A stretch of DNA of 64,000 bases, taken from assembly GCF_013299185.1 (NCBI RefSeq), contig NZ_JAAFKG010000042.1, forward strand, positions 1 to 64,000, in the 5' to 3' direction. Shown piece by piece: positions 42,455 through 50,531 of the stretch. Source of the stretch: Microcoleus sp. bin48.metabat.b7b8b9.023 (GTDB lineage: Bacteria > Cyanobacteriota > Cyanobacteriia > Cyanobacteriales > Microcoleaceae). Below the pieces are notes generated by a model that saw nothing but the letters and a program-made list of their open reading frames with translations, did not search any database and was not told the DNA's origin. A program made the translations under genes and the position numbers. Numbering within the stretch: position 1 is the first letter of the stretch; each line of letters starts with the position of its first letter.

Positions 42455-42522
42455 TTGGGCGGGGGCAGGTTTATGAAATTATTTGTTTGAGGCGATTATT
42501 GTCGGTGAACCTGGCCCTACAG
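42455..42522. repeat. Dispersed hairpin repeat GGCGGGGGCAGG...GAACCTGGCCC
   Basis: Same family as 3701-3765, 5953-6017 and 43245-43308, with base changes in the arms. It lies just after the mntB stop. Confidence 0.7.
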
Positions 42523-42563
42523 GAATTATAATCGATTCACCGGAGATGATATTATTTAATAAT

Positions 42564-42597
42564 CGCGATTCCCTTCGGGATAGCTTCGCTTCACGGA
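42564..42597. repeat. Dispersed palindromic repeat GCGATTCCCTTCGGGATAGC
   Basis: It is followed by TTCGCTTCACGG. It is the same element as 12600-12632, located 9 bp before the stop of the Uma2 gene on the minus strand. Confidence 0.8.
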
Positions 42598-42605
42598 CTT
42601 TTCGC

Positions 42606-43184
42606 CTATTCACTAAACTCAATATTTTCATACAAATCTGCTACCGAAATTTCCACCTGCACAGACGTTAACATCAGCCGATCGCCCGCACAGCTATATT
42701 CCGAAAAAATCCATTTATTCGCTTCAGTTTTGGAATATTGTTCTACCTGTACGCGATATTGGTCGATTAATAGATACTCCTGAAAACTCGGAATACTGCG
42801 ATAAGCTGCAAACTTGTCATCGCGATCGTAAGCTCTAGTACCCTTAGATAGCACCTCGGCAATCAACAGAGGATTGGTAATTGTATCGGTACGTCCCGGT
42901 TGAAGTTCGATCGGTTTTGCAACCACCATCACATCTGGATAAGTGTAATTATTAAGTTGCGGAATCCAAAGCCGCTGATTTGTAACAAAAGTCCGATAGG
43001 GTTTCCCTTTTAAGGCTAGTTTCAGTATCACCATTAAACTACTGGTAATTTCATTATGATTCAATGAACTACCAGCCATCATAACAATCTCGCCATTGAT
43101 AAATTCATGCCGATCCAGAGAATTAACTTCAGCTTCTAGATATTCCTGGGCCGTGTAGGTTTTGGTTTCAACTTGCGCGATCAT
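42606..43184 (-). CDS. Uma2-family endonuclease-like protein (1)
   Basis: I choose ATG 43184 (MIAQVETKTYTAQEYLEAEV), 192 residues, with AGGAG 13 nt before. The protein has the Uma2/DUF820 pattern: an early EYLEAE...RHEFINGEIVMMAGSSLNHN, then PDVMVVAKPIEL and NPLLIAEVLSKGTRAYDRDD followed by FAAYRSIPSFQEYLLIDQYR. Uma2 proteins have a PD-(D/E)XK-like fold and are very abundant in cyanobacteria; the function is not established. Two other members are at 45857 and 52362. Confidence 0.88.
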   Translation of the reverse strand: MIAQVETKTYTAQEYLEAEVNSLDRHEFINGEIVMMAGSSLNHNEITSSLMVILKLALKGKPYRTFVTNQRLWIPQLNNYTYPDVMVVAKPIELQPGRTDTITNPLLIAEVLSKGTRAYDRDDKFAAYRSIPSFQEYLLIDQYRVQVEQYSKTEANKWIFSEYSCAGDRLMLTSVQVEISVADLYENIEFSE

Positions 43185-43244
43185 ATACAAGGCTCTCCTT
43201 TAATCTACTTATTTTAGTATATCTTAAAAATCGCTTAAAAACAG

Positions 43245-43308
43245 GCCGGGGCGGGTTTATGAGATTGTCGGTTTTTGGCCAATATTGTTGGTGAACCCGC
43301 CCCTACAG
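43245..43308. repeat. Dispersed hairpin repeat GGGCGGGTTTATGAG...GAACCCGCCCC
   Basis: A good copy of the family at 3701, with GGTGAACCCGCCCCTACAG at the right end, between two minus-strand genes. Confidence 0.75.
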
Positions 43309-43319
43309 TCCGAATAAAT

Positions 43320-44738
43320 TTACCGCAACAGGGAAAAGTTATACCCAGTTTTTCCTACTGCTTTAACTTGTACTAAAATTGGCGAACCCGCCCGATCGCC
43401 ACTTGGCAAAAACTTCACATCCTCGCTAGCTCCCGGTGCCGAGAAATTCGGGCTTTTGAGTGCTTGCTGCAATCCTTCCCGCGTATTACTTTGCTGCAAG
43501 CCAGCGATGATAGCTTGAGCCGCATCATAACTCGTTGCAGTACGCCAATTTACTACTCCTCCCCAGCGCTGACTGGCATTTTTTGGGAAAGTGCTGCCGG
43601 GATTCGTTTCAGGATGCCAGGGAACAGGCAAAACAAGCCCGTCAACGCTCTTTTGTCCATCTTTTAGCGTTTGAAAGGTGTAAAGAGTTGAACTGCTGTA
43701 GAGCGCTAATTTGCCTTGATTGGCACGGGCTAGATCGATCGCGCGATCGAGGCGTTCGATGTAGGGTGCTAGCATCAATCCTTCTGCTCCTTTGCTAACA
43801 GCATCGGCAATGGCATTGTTGGGATTAAATGTCGGCGCTGACAAGTCGCAGACAATAGGAACTAATCTGCCGGCTGATGCTGAAAGAGATGCAATAAATT
43901 CATCCTTAAATGAAGCGCTGCCAGCAGCTTGAGAGTCATAGCAGAAGGCAATATTGGCTTTGCCTGCTTGTTTGACGATATACTCTGCTAAAGGAGCAGT
44001 CGTCGAGCCACTATTTAGGACAGTCCGAAAAATATAGCTGCCAAAACCTGACAAATTATTCGTACTGCTGGTAGGCGTAATCATCACCAGTTTCTTTTCC
44101 TGATAAATTGGAGCGGCTGCTAAAGACGCAGTGCTGTCATTGTGTCCGATTACTGCTAGAATTTTCTGGTCGTTTGCTAATGCTGCTGCAACTTCTTTGG
44201 CGACTTCTGGAAGGTTGTTGTCATTGACAATTTCAACTTGCAAACCGGCACTATTAATTCCTCCCCTAGTGTTGATTTCATCTTGAGCTTGGGCGACACC
44301 TCGGAGAATTTCTTGGGCGATGTTGGGGTTGCTGCCGCTGGGCACGCTGACGGCAATTTTCAAAGAAGTGCGATCGCTTACTCTCGCATTATTCAAATAG
44401 ATTACCGTTTCCGGATCGTTGCGATTTTGTTGCAGCGAAGCCTGAAATCTTTGCACGGCTTCTTTGTAATCTCCTTTAGCAAAAGCTGTAACGCCTGCTT
44501 GTTTTTCAGGTGTTGTTTGCGATGTCACCAATATCTGATTTCCTAAACTGATGCGAGTTGCGATCGCCCCCGATGGACTCGCACCCGGTGTGGATGGAGA
44601 TCCAGGTGTAGGTGTAGATGTATCTGAACTTTTGGATGCGAATAAACCGGGAAGGAATTTGAATACACCAAACCCAATTAAGCCGAGGGCAATAATAAAA
44701 ACAATGGGCGGCGGGCTTTTCCTTTTATCTTGGGACAT
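43320..44738 (-). CDS. Leu/Ile/Val-type ABC substrate-binding protein
   Basis: The 472-residue product has one N-terminal membrane helix (PPPIVFIIALGLIGFGVFKF), a Pro/Ser/Thr linker, a short TPR-like part (FAKGDYKEAVQRFQASLQQN) and a Peripla_BP_6 domain (LKIAVSVPSGSNPNIAQEIL, GHNDSTASLAAAPIYQEKKL, YIFRTVLNSGS). This is the type I periplasmic-binding fold of amino-acid or amide receptors. No permease or ATPase gene is adjacent, so it may be a sensor or use a remote transporter. No lipobox is present. Confidence 0.82.
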   Translation of the reverse strand: MSQDKRKSPPPIVFIIALGLIGFGVFKFLPGLFASKSSDTSTPTPGSPSTPGASPSGAIATRISLGNQILVTSQTTPEKQAGVTAFAKGDYKEAVQRFQASLQQNRNDPETVIYLNNARVSDRTSLKIAVSVPSGSNPNIAQEILRGVAQAQDEINTRGGINSAGLQVEIVNDNNLPEVAKEVAAALANDQKILAVIGHNDSTASLAAAPIYQEKKLVMITPTSSTNNLSGFGSYIFRTVLNSGSTTAPLAEYIVKQAGKANIAFCYDSQAAGSASFKDEFIASLSASAGRLVPIVCDLSAPTFNPNNAIADAVSKGAEGLMLAPYIERLDRAIDLARANQGKLALYSSSTLYTFQTLKDGQKSVDGLVLPVPWHPETNPGSTFPKNASQRWGGVVNWRTATSYDAAQAIIAGLQQSNTREGLQQALKSPNFSAPGASEDVKFLPSGDRAGSPILVQVKAVGKTGYNFSLLR

Positions 44739-45037
44739 AATCTTTTCTCCTTATATAATTTCTACAGAAAAGTTGTTAACTACAATCAGTATTCAAAAGA
44801 TTTTGGTCAAAGTCAATTCATTAAATTCACTAATTAAACTCATAAAAGTCATATTTGTATTCTTAGGGCGGGCAAGATGCCCACCCCACAGGGGTTTCAG
44901 GAATTTTCGGCGTGCATTTTCAGGTAATGCTAGGATCGTAGAACAAGTAAGTGCGATCGGCTTTGGTAAATTCATGTGTTTGTGTGCAAATGTAAGTGTC
45001 ATGATTTTGTGCTTCTAATTTTCCGAACAGTAAAGTT
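44739..45037. other. Intergenic region
   Basis: A short hairpin-like block, GGGCGGGCAAGATGCCCACC, lies at about 44867. TTGCACAAACACATG-type sequence follows. No gene is supported. Confidence 0.5.
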
Positions 45038-45823
45038 TTATGATTTAGGTAGTGATACCCAATTACAGATAGACTCTGGTTTGAGAGGGCAAGTTTTGGG
45101 GGCGATCGGATTTCCGCCGAGACCGATCCCAGTTAGCTTAGTCAAAGATTGCAACGGTTTGATGTCACTAATTTTATTGTTTTCGAGACCTAGGCTAGAT
45201 AGTTTAGTCAAAAATTGCAACGGTTTGATGTCACTGATTTTATTGTTGCCGAGTCCGATCGAAGTCAGGTTAGTCAAAGATTGCAACGGTTTGATGTCAC
45301 TAATTTTATTGTTGCTGAGATGGATCCCAATCAGGTTAGTCAAGGATTTTAGCGGTTTGATATCGATGATTTGATTGCTGTAGAGTTCGATAAAAGTCAC
45401 GCTAGTCAAAGATTGTAACGGTTGGATGTTTCTGATTTGATTGTCGCTGAGGCTGAGATAATCCAGTTCAATCAAGGATTGTAAGGGTTTGATGTCACTG
45501 ATTTGATTGTTGGAGAGAGTGAGAAAAAACAGCTTAGTCAACGACTGTAACGGTTTAATGTCATTAATTTGATTGTTGGAGAGGGAGAGCGAAGTCAGTT
45601 GAGTCAAAAATTGCAAAGATTTGATGTCGCTGATTGTATTTCTGCTAAGACCTAGTTCAGTTAGTTTAGTCAAAGATTGCAATGGTTTGATGTCGCTGAT
45701 GTCATTGTTATCGAGGTCGAGTTGTGTGAGACTTGAAAGTTTCCGATCGGCAGCATCGCATAACCGTACTGCTTGATATATAAGAAAGAGGGCTGAAGCC
45801 CAACAACATACCTTGATGTGCAA
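45038..45823 (-). CDS. Leucine-rich-repeat protein, 5' end replaced by repeat DNA
   Basis: The 261-residue frame consists of about ten 22-residue LRR units of the type SLTKLTELGLSRNTISDIKP with L and N at the usual positions, as in internalin-like proteins. The first 20 residues (HIKVCCWASALFLIYQAV) come from a dispersed repeat also seen at 60545-60805, and no signal peptide remains. A genuine N-terminus would carry a signal and a motif like that at 10816-11061, so the gene is probably 5'-truncated. DAADRKLSSLTQLDL is the first family-typical part. If expressed, the product would stay in the cytosol. Confidence 0.65.
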   Translation of the reverse strand: MHIKVCCWASALFLIYQAVRLCDAADRKLSSLTQLDLDNNDISDIKPLQSLTKLTELGLSRNTISDIKSLQFLTQLTSLSLSNNQINDIKPLQSLTKLFFLTLSNNQISDIKPLQSLIELDYLSLSDNQIRNIQPLQSLTSVTFIELYSNQIIDIKPLKSLTNLIGIHLSNNKISDIKPLQSLTNLTSIGLGNNKISDIKPLQFLTKLSSLGLENNKISDIKPLQSLTKLTGIGLGGNPIAPKTCPLKPESICNWVSLPKS

Positions 45824-45856
45824 GTTATAATAAAGTCATATAAATCGGAGGTTGAA

Positions 45857-46504
45857 ATGGTAACGCTGCAATTAAGACAAATCAGTGTGCCGCCAGGACA
45901 TAGACTGCTGTTGAATGATGTCAACTGGCAGGAATTTGAAGCAATTCTAGAGGAGTTGGGAGAACACCGCGGCTCTAGAATAGCTTACAGTCAAGGAACT
46001 TTGGAGATTAGGATGCCCCTACCAGAACATGAGAAGGCTAAAATTATTATTGGCTATTTAGTGAAAATTTTGTTTGAGGAACTTGAAATAGACTTTGAAC
46101 CATTTGGATCGACTACTTTTAAAAGAAAAAGTATGTTGCAAGGAATTGAACCGGATGAATGTTTTTATATCCAGAATTACGCTCTAATGATTGGCAAAAA
46201 ACGCATAGACTTAACAGTCGATCCGCCGCCGGATTTAGCAATTGAAGTCGATCGCACTTCCAAGACTCAACTGGATGCTTACGAGGCGCTGGGAGTACCT
46301 GAGATTTGGCGCTATGAAAATAAAAGGCTTCAGATTAATGTGCTTGAAGATGGGAAATATGTTGCATCGGAATTTAGTCCGATATTTCCCAATCTGCCAA
46401 TTATTGAAGCGATTTCTCAATATTGCGAACAAAGTCAAACGGCGGGGACGAGTGAAACTCTCCGATTGTTTCGCAAATGGGTGAGAGACTCAATACAAAA
46501 TTGA
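45857..46504 (+). CDS. Uma2-family endonuclease-like protein (2)
   Basis: The start ATG 45857 has GGAGG at 45847-45851, 215 residues. The Uma2 features are GSRIAYSQGTLEIRMPLPEH, DLTVDPPPDLAIEVDRTSKT and YEALGVPEIWRYENKRLQIN. PPDLAIEVD is the conserved acidic strand of the nuclease-like fold, EIWRY the last core helix-strand. Activity is not shown for the family. The 5' flank overlaps the repeat that truncates the LRR gene, so the two divergent genes share a repeat between them. Confidence 0.88.
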   Translation: MVTLQLRQISVPPGHRLLLNDVNWQEFEAILEELGEHRGSRIAYSQGTLEIRMPLPEHEKAKIIIGYLVKILFEELEIDFEPFGSTTFKRKSMLQGIEPDECFYIQNYALMIGKKRIDLTVDPPPDLAIEVDRTSKTQLDAYEALGVPEIWRYENKRLQINVLEDGKYVASEFSPIFPNLPIIEAISQYCEQSQTAGTSETLRLFRKWVRDSIQN

Positions 46505-46609
46505 GGTGAAATCCCTAGCAAATAAAATTGCACTCATGCCCAAATTATCTTCAAATTATTTGGGTTAATCTGCCCTAAATCGGCAGTTGACTGGCTCTTT
46601 TTAAAATTT

Positions 46610-46718
46610 ATATAGCCTTTCTCAAAAAGATGAGGTATAACTGACAGCTTATATAACCGCTTAAACCAAGAGGGCCCAAGCCCAACAACGTCCGCGAATC
46701 TTTGTGAGAACCGCTATA
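46610..46718. repeat. Inverted repeat element TATAGCCTTTCTCAAAAAGATG
   Basis: TATAGCCTTTCTCAAAAAGA and CTTTGTGAGAACCGCTATA form imperfect ends, with AGAGGGCCCAAGCCCAACAA inside. It is the same family as 26645-26736 and 28674-28777. Confidence 0.75.
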
Positions 46719-46823
46719 CTATTCAAGTTTAGTATGGGACGCACTTGCTGTCAGAAATTTGGCGGGTTTTCGATCGCAAATACCCAATTTTCTAACAGCA
46801 AACGCCCTAATCTCGTTGTACTG

Positions 46824-47273
46824 TTAATTTCGCTGTTGGGAAATTGAGAGAGAATAAGGGTGTTGACCTTGCGATCGATCGCCCACGAAAATCACATAAG
46901 TCCCCTTGTCTCCATAACCGGAAAATTCTACAATCCCCGCAGCAGCATTCGCCGGTAGGACGCAGAAACGACCCCTCGGCCCCTGAATCATCAAACTGGG
47001 AGCTCCCGCAGTTTGTACTGCAATCCGCCAGTAAGGCAAATCCTGCGTTACTTCGATGACTTGGTTCGGGCCTTGGGCCACGAAACCGCAGTCGCCACTA
47101 TTGTTCGGGCCGCCGGAAACTCCCGAAACTCTCAGCGGTTCGGGAAATCCTGGAGCAATTTGCAACGGTTGGCTCCGAATAGCTCCGGCAGCAGTTAAAA
47201 TCATTCCTAGGGCTAGGATTGCGATCGAGCCAAAGCGCAGTCTGGGGCGATCGCACGGATAGCATATCTTCAT
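46824..47273 (-). CDS. Secreted protein of unknown function
   Basis: ATG 47273 gives 149 residues: a positively charged start, a signal stretch (GSIAILALGMILTAAGAIRS), then SQPLQIAPGFPEPLRVSG and a Gly-rich beta-type domain (DLPYWRIAVQTAGAPSLMIQ, VEFSGYGDKGTYVIFVGDRS). It has two or three Cys (CGFVAQGP, FCVLPANA). I recognise no named family, but the pattern is common among cyanobacterial periplasmic or surface proteins. It is divergent from the small membrane-protein gene at 47424. Confidence 0.65.
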   Translation of the reverse strand: MKICYPCDRPRLRFGSIAILALGMILTAAGAIRSQPLQIAPGFPEPLRVSGVSGGPNNSGDCGFVAQGPNQVIEVTQDLPYWRIAVQTAGAPSLMIQGPRGRFCVLPANAAAGIVEFSGYGDKGTYVIFVGDRSQGQHPYSLSISQQRN

Positions 47274-47423
47274 TTTTATCCTTGTTGATCCGAACACAAT
47301 GGCGGAAGGTTCTACTTATTTGACGGTAGAGGATAATTAACGGTTCCGAACAGGGTAATGTGACTCTTATTAATGTGACCGTCCTAAAACGATGTACAGC
47401 TAAACTAACTCCCAAACTTTTTT

Positions 47424-47738
47424 ATGAATCCTCAAAATAACTTCAATTGGCAGCAAGCGATCGGAGAACTGAAAGCTAAACTAGAACGATCGCCTCTTGT
47501 CCAACAAAATCCAGACAGCTATCAAGCGATCGGAACCTTATACAATCAATTTTTGGACAAGTTTCAAAAACTCCCGAAACCTGGGCAGGTGGCAGTCTTT
47601 GCCGTCGGAGCGATCGTTGTTCTGACAGTCTTCAATAGCATAGTACAGCTACTTTCCGCCGTGATGACTCTTGGCGTTCTCGGAGTGCTAATCTACATAG
47701 CATATAAATTGGCAATATCTCCTGATTCCTCCAACTAA
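47424..47738 (+). CDS. Small membrane protein of unknown function
   Basis: The 104-residue product has a soluble helical N-terminal part (NWQQAIGELKAKLERSPLVQ, SYQAIGTLYNQFLDKFQKLP) and two close membrane helices (VAVFAVGAIVVLTVFNSIVQ, MTLGVLGVLIYIAYKLAI). I do not recognise a family. It precedes the RDD-pentapeptide gene by 25 bp and is probably co-transcribed. Confidence 0.7.
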   Translation: MNPQNNFNWQQAIGELKAKLERSPLVQQNPDSYQAIGTLYNQFLDKFQKLPKPGQVAVFAVGAIVVLTVFNSIVQLLSAVMTLGVLGVLIYIAYKLAISPDSSN

Positions 47739-47763
47739 GGATTAACAATAGGAAATTATAAAT

Positions 47764-49920
47764 ATGTCTAACCCAACTGCACCCGGTGATATTAATCAAC
47801 CCGATCCGTCTTGGCCGACACAATCCCAGCAAATGCCACTGCTGGTTCGCCGCTGCGGCGCTTGGGCAGTTGAAATTTCGTTAATTGCAGTTAGCGCCCT
47901 GGTTCCCTTCAGTATCGGGGCCGTGGTTAACAAAGAAGCTCAAACCGTGCCACTCAATCCCTCGGTAGCAGCAGCATCGGAAACTGTTGCCCGTGTTTTG
48001 GCTATCCCCGTGCGCGATCGCAACCCCAGAGTTGCACCCCTAACTAATCTATTCTGGTCGGGGGCGCTGCTGGCACCGGCAGCTTTGGCGGCGTGGCAGT
48101 TGTTTTTGCTCGCCAGAACCGGTCAAACTCTTCCGAAACGTTGGTTTGGGGTGAAAGTTATCACAGCCTCGGGCAATCCTCCGGGTTGGGCGCGAGTGCT
48201 GGTTCGCGAAAGTTTGGGGCGCTGGGGAGTGCCTCTGGGCGTCGCTTACGGGGTTTGGCGCTTGACTGGCGCGTTTCCAGATTTAATCATTTTAGGGGCG
48301 TTGAGCGGCTTGGCAGTCCTCGCAGATGGCGCTTTTGGATTGCGCTACAAACGGCAATCCGGACACGATCGCCTCGCGAATACTTTGGTGGTCAATAGTC
48401 GTGAAGCGAAGCTATCCCGTAGGGAATCGCACCAACCGTCGCCCAATCCTGTCGGGAGTCAAGATTGGACTGAGGAAGACGCGCAAATTGCGGCTTTGGT
48501 TTTGACTCCGGAAACCAATATCAAAGAAGATCCCAGTCTGTGGAATTGGATTCGCCAACATCCAGGCACAACTTTAGTGATAGTTACTATTGGCAGTGCG
48601 GGAGTGATTTTAAGTTTGTTTGTTGGCACTCTAATCTACACTCAAAGTCAAGCTAATTTGCGGGATTCTCGGCAGCGGAATGACGAATTATTTGTAGCTT
48701 TAGTGAGCAAATTGTCTCCTGCTTCGGGTAGCGGAACATCGGGGAGGCGATCGGCTATTTTGGCTTTGGGGGCGGTGGATGACTCCCGCGCCGTACCTTT
48801 GCTAGCGGATTTGCTGGCCCAAGAAGACAGCAAGGCGATGTTGGATGCGATCCAGCAAGCTTTAGTCAGTACCGGGCCGAAAGCTTTACCTGACTTGCAG
48901 CGGTTGAACCAAGCCCTCAGCAATGAGCTCGAATCCCTGCGCTACGGGGGGAAGACAGCGGAACGCGAGTTAGCGGCTACCCGTCAGAGAACAGTGCAAA
49001 GGGCGATCGGCAAAATTCTCACAGTGTATAGCAGCCAGCTCAACGGCGCCGATCTGAGCCGCACAGATTTAGGTCAAAGTCCTGCCAGCCCGGGTCAGTT
49101 TACTTTAGTATTAGACAAAGTTGACTTATCAGGAATTAAGCTGAGAAAAGCCAATTTAACCAATGCCAGCTTGCAGGGGATTCGCTTTTACGGCACTGGC
49201 GAAGACAGGCGTCCGGGGACATTTGACGATTGGATTTCTGACTTAAGCGAAGCTAATTTTGAAGGAGCAAATTTAACCGGAGCATCTTTTAACAGCGCCG
49301 TAATGAACCGCACTACTTTTGTGCGCGCTGTCCTGAGCAAAGCTAATTTGTCAAATGGAAATTTGAATGGAGCTAATCTTAGCAACAGTCTTTTGATTGG
49401 GGCAAATTTGCAGCAAGCAATGTTAAAAGAGGCAAGCTTTACCGGGGCAGATATCGGCAGCGCCAATTTTTCGGGCGCCAATTTAGAAAGTGCGCGTTTG
49501 GGCAAAGTCAAGGCTCAAGGTACTCAGTTATCCTTAACAAATTTGTCTAAATCGGAATGGCAAGGTGCGGATTTGTCCGGTGCGGATTTGAGCGGCGCTA
49601 ACTTACAAAATGCTGATTTGAGTTCGGCTAAACTCGCTAACGCGAATTTAAAAGATGCTCGGTTGCAAGATGCTAATTTGCGGAATGCAGATGTAAGTTC
49701 AGTAGATTTTAGAGGTGCGAATTTAGCGGGAGCTAATTTTCAAGGTGCTGTTTTCCTGGGGAAGGGGACTTCGGATCAGTTTATTCAAAGTCAGGCCGGT
49801 AGTAAATCTGGTCGCTTCCAAGGTGTTAATTTTTCCGAGGTTAAGAATTTAGATCAAAGTCAAATTGCTTACATTTGTTTGCAGGGAGGGATTCATCCGA
49901 AGTGCCCGCCCAAGAATTAA
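47764..49920 (+). CDS. RDD-domain and pentapeptide-repeat membrane protein
   Basis: The 718-residue product starts with an RDD domain (LVRRCGAWAVEISLIAVSAL, later RTGQTLPKRWFGVKVITASG and LAVLADGAFGLRYKRQSGHD) with several membrane helices. A further helix is at about 274-298 (TTLVIVTIGSAGVILSLFVG), then a HEAT-like part (DDSRAVPLLADLLAQEDSKA), and the last 280 residues are A(D/N)LXX pentapeptide repeats (ADLSGADLSGANLQNADLSS). This combination is known in cyanobacteria without a fixed function. A dispersed repeat is inserted in frame at 48400-48430, adding about 11 residues (SREAKLSRRES) after the RDD part. Confidence 0.85.
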   Translation: MSNPTAPGDINQPDPSWPTQSQQMPLLVRRCGAWAVEISLIAVSALVPFSIGAVVNKEAQTVPLNPSVAAASETVARVLAIPVRDRNPRVAPLTNLFWSGALLAPAALAAWQLFLLARTGQTLPKRWFGVKVITASGNPPGWARVLVRESLGRWGVPLGVAYGVWRLTGAFPDLIILGALSGLAVLADGAFGLRYKRQSGHDRLANTLVVNSREAKLSRRESHQPSPNPVGSQDWTEEDAQIAALVLTPETNIKEDPSLWNWIRQHPGTTLVIVTIGSAGVILSLFVGTLIYTQSQANLRDSRQRNDELFVALVSKLSPASGSGTSGRRSAILALGAVDDSRAVPLLADLLAQEDSKAMLDAIQQALVSTGPKALPDLQRLNQALSNELESLRYGGKTAERELAATRQRTVQRAIGKILTVYSSQLNGADLSRTDLGQSPASPGQFTLVLDKVDLSGIKLRKANLTNASLQGIRFYGTGEDRRPGTFDDWISDLSEANFEGANLTGASFNSAVMNRTTFVRAVLSKANLSNGNLNGANLSNSLLIGANLQQAMLKEASFTGADIGSANFSGANLESARLGKVKAQGTQLSLTNLSKSEWQGADLSGADLSGANLQNADLSSAKLANANLKDARLQDANLRNADVSSVDFRGANLAGANFQGAVFLGKGTSDQFIQSQAGSKSGRFQGVNFSEVKNLDQSQIAYICLQGGIHPKCPPKN
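48400..48430 (+). repeat. Dispersed palindromic repeat inserted in frame in RDD gene
   Basis: CGTGAAGCGAAGCTATCCCG then TAGGGAATCGC is the same element as at 4568-4599, in the same orientation. The frame stays open. Confidence 0.85.
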
Positions 49921-49923
49921 GAG

Positions 49924-50433
49924 TTGGTTCGATCGTTCGGACTTTAGTCCTTCTTTTTCTGCGGGCTAAAGCCCTCACTACGAACAATAATTAAAAGTTG
50001 GTTCGATCGTTCGGACTTTAGTCCTTCTTTTTCTGCGGGCTAAAGCCCTCACTACGAACAATAATTAAAAGTTGGTTCGATCGTTCGGACTTTAGTCCTT
50101 CTTTTTCTGCGGGCTAAAGCCCTCACTACGAACAATAATTAAAAGTTGGTTCGATCGTTCGGACTTTAGTCCTTCTTTTTCTGCGGGCTAAAGCCCTCAC
50201 TACGAACAATAATTAAAAGTTGGTTCGATCGTTCGGACTTTAGTCCTTCTTTTTCTGCGGGCTAAAGCCCTCACTACGAACAATAATTAAAAGTTGGTTC
50301 GATCGTTCGGACTTTAGTCCTTCTTTTTCTGCGGGCTAAAGCCCTCACTACGAACAATAATTAAAAGTTGGTTCGATCGTTCGGACTTTAGTCCTTCTTT
50401 TTCTGCGGGCTAAAGCCCTCACTACGAACCTTT
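49924..50433. repeat. Seven-copy 74-bp tandem hairpin array
   Basis: Copies start at 49924, 49998, 50072, 50146, 50220, 50294 and 50368, each 74 bp, and look identical. The unit carries TTCGGACTTTAGTCC and CTGCGGGCTAAAGCCC hairpins. Near-perfect identity suggests recent expansion. The array follows the RDD gene stop; 50434-50531 holds a partial repeat of another family (AGAAGGGCTGAAGCCCAACA). Confidence 0.95.
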
Positions 50434-50531
50434 ATTTTTCTGTGTTTTTTTGGTATGAGGGATGGCTCCACACTTACCAATTAGATAAGAAGGGCTGAAG
50501 CCCAACAACGTACCTTGGTTTTTTAGAAGTG

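Noticed and set aside
44976-45374. 132-residue plus-strand frame with repeats LVKDCNGLMSLI
   Set aside because: It is the antisense image of the leucine-rich-repeat gene on the minus strand; the periodicity is inherited.
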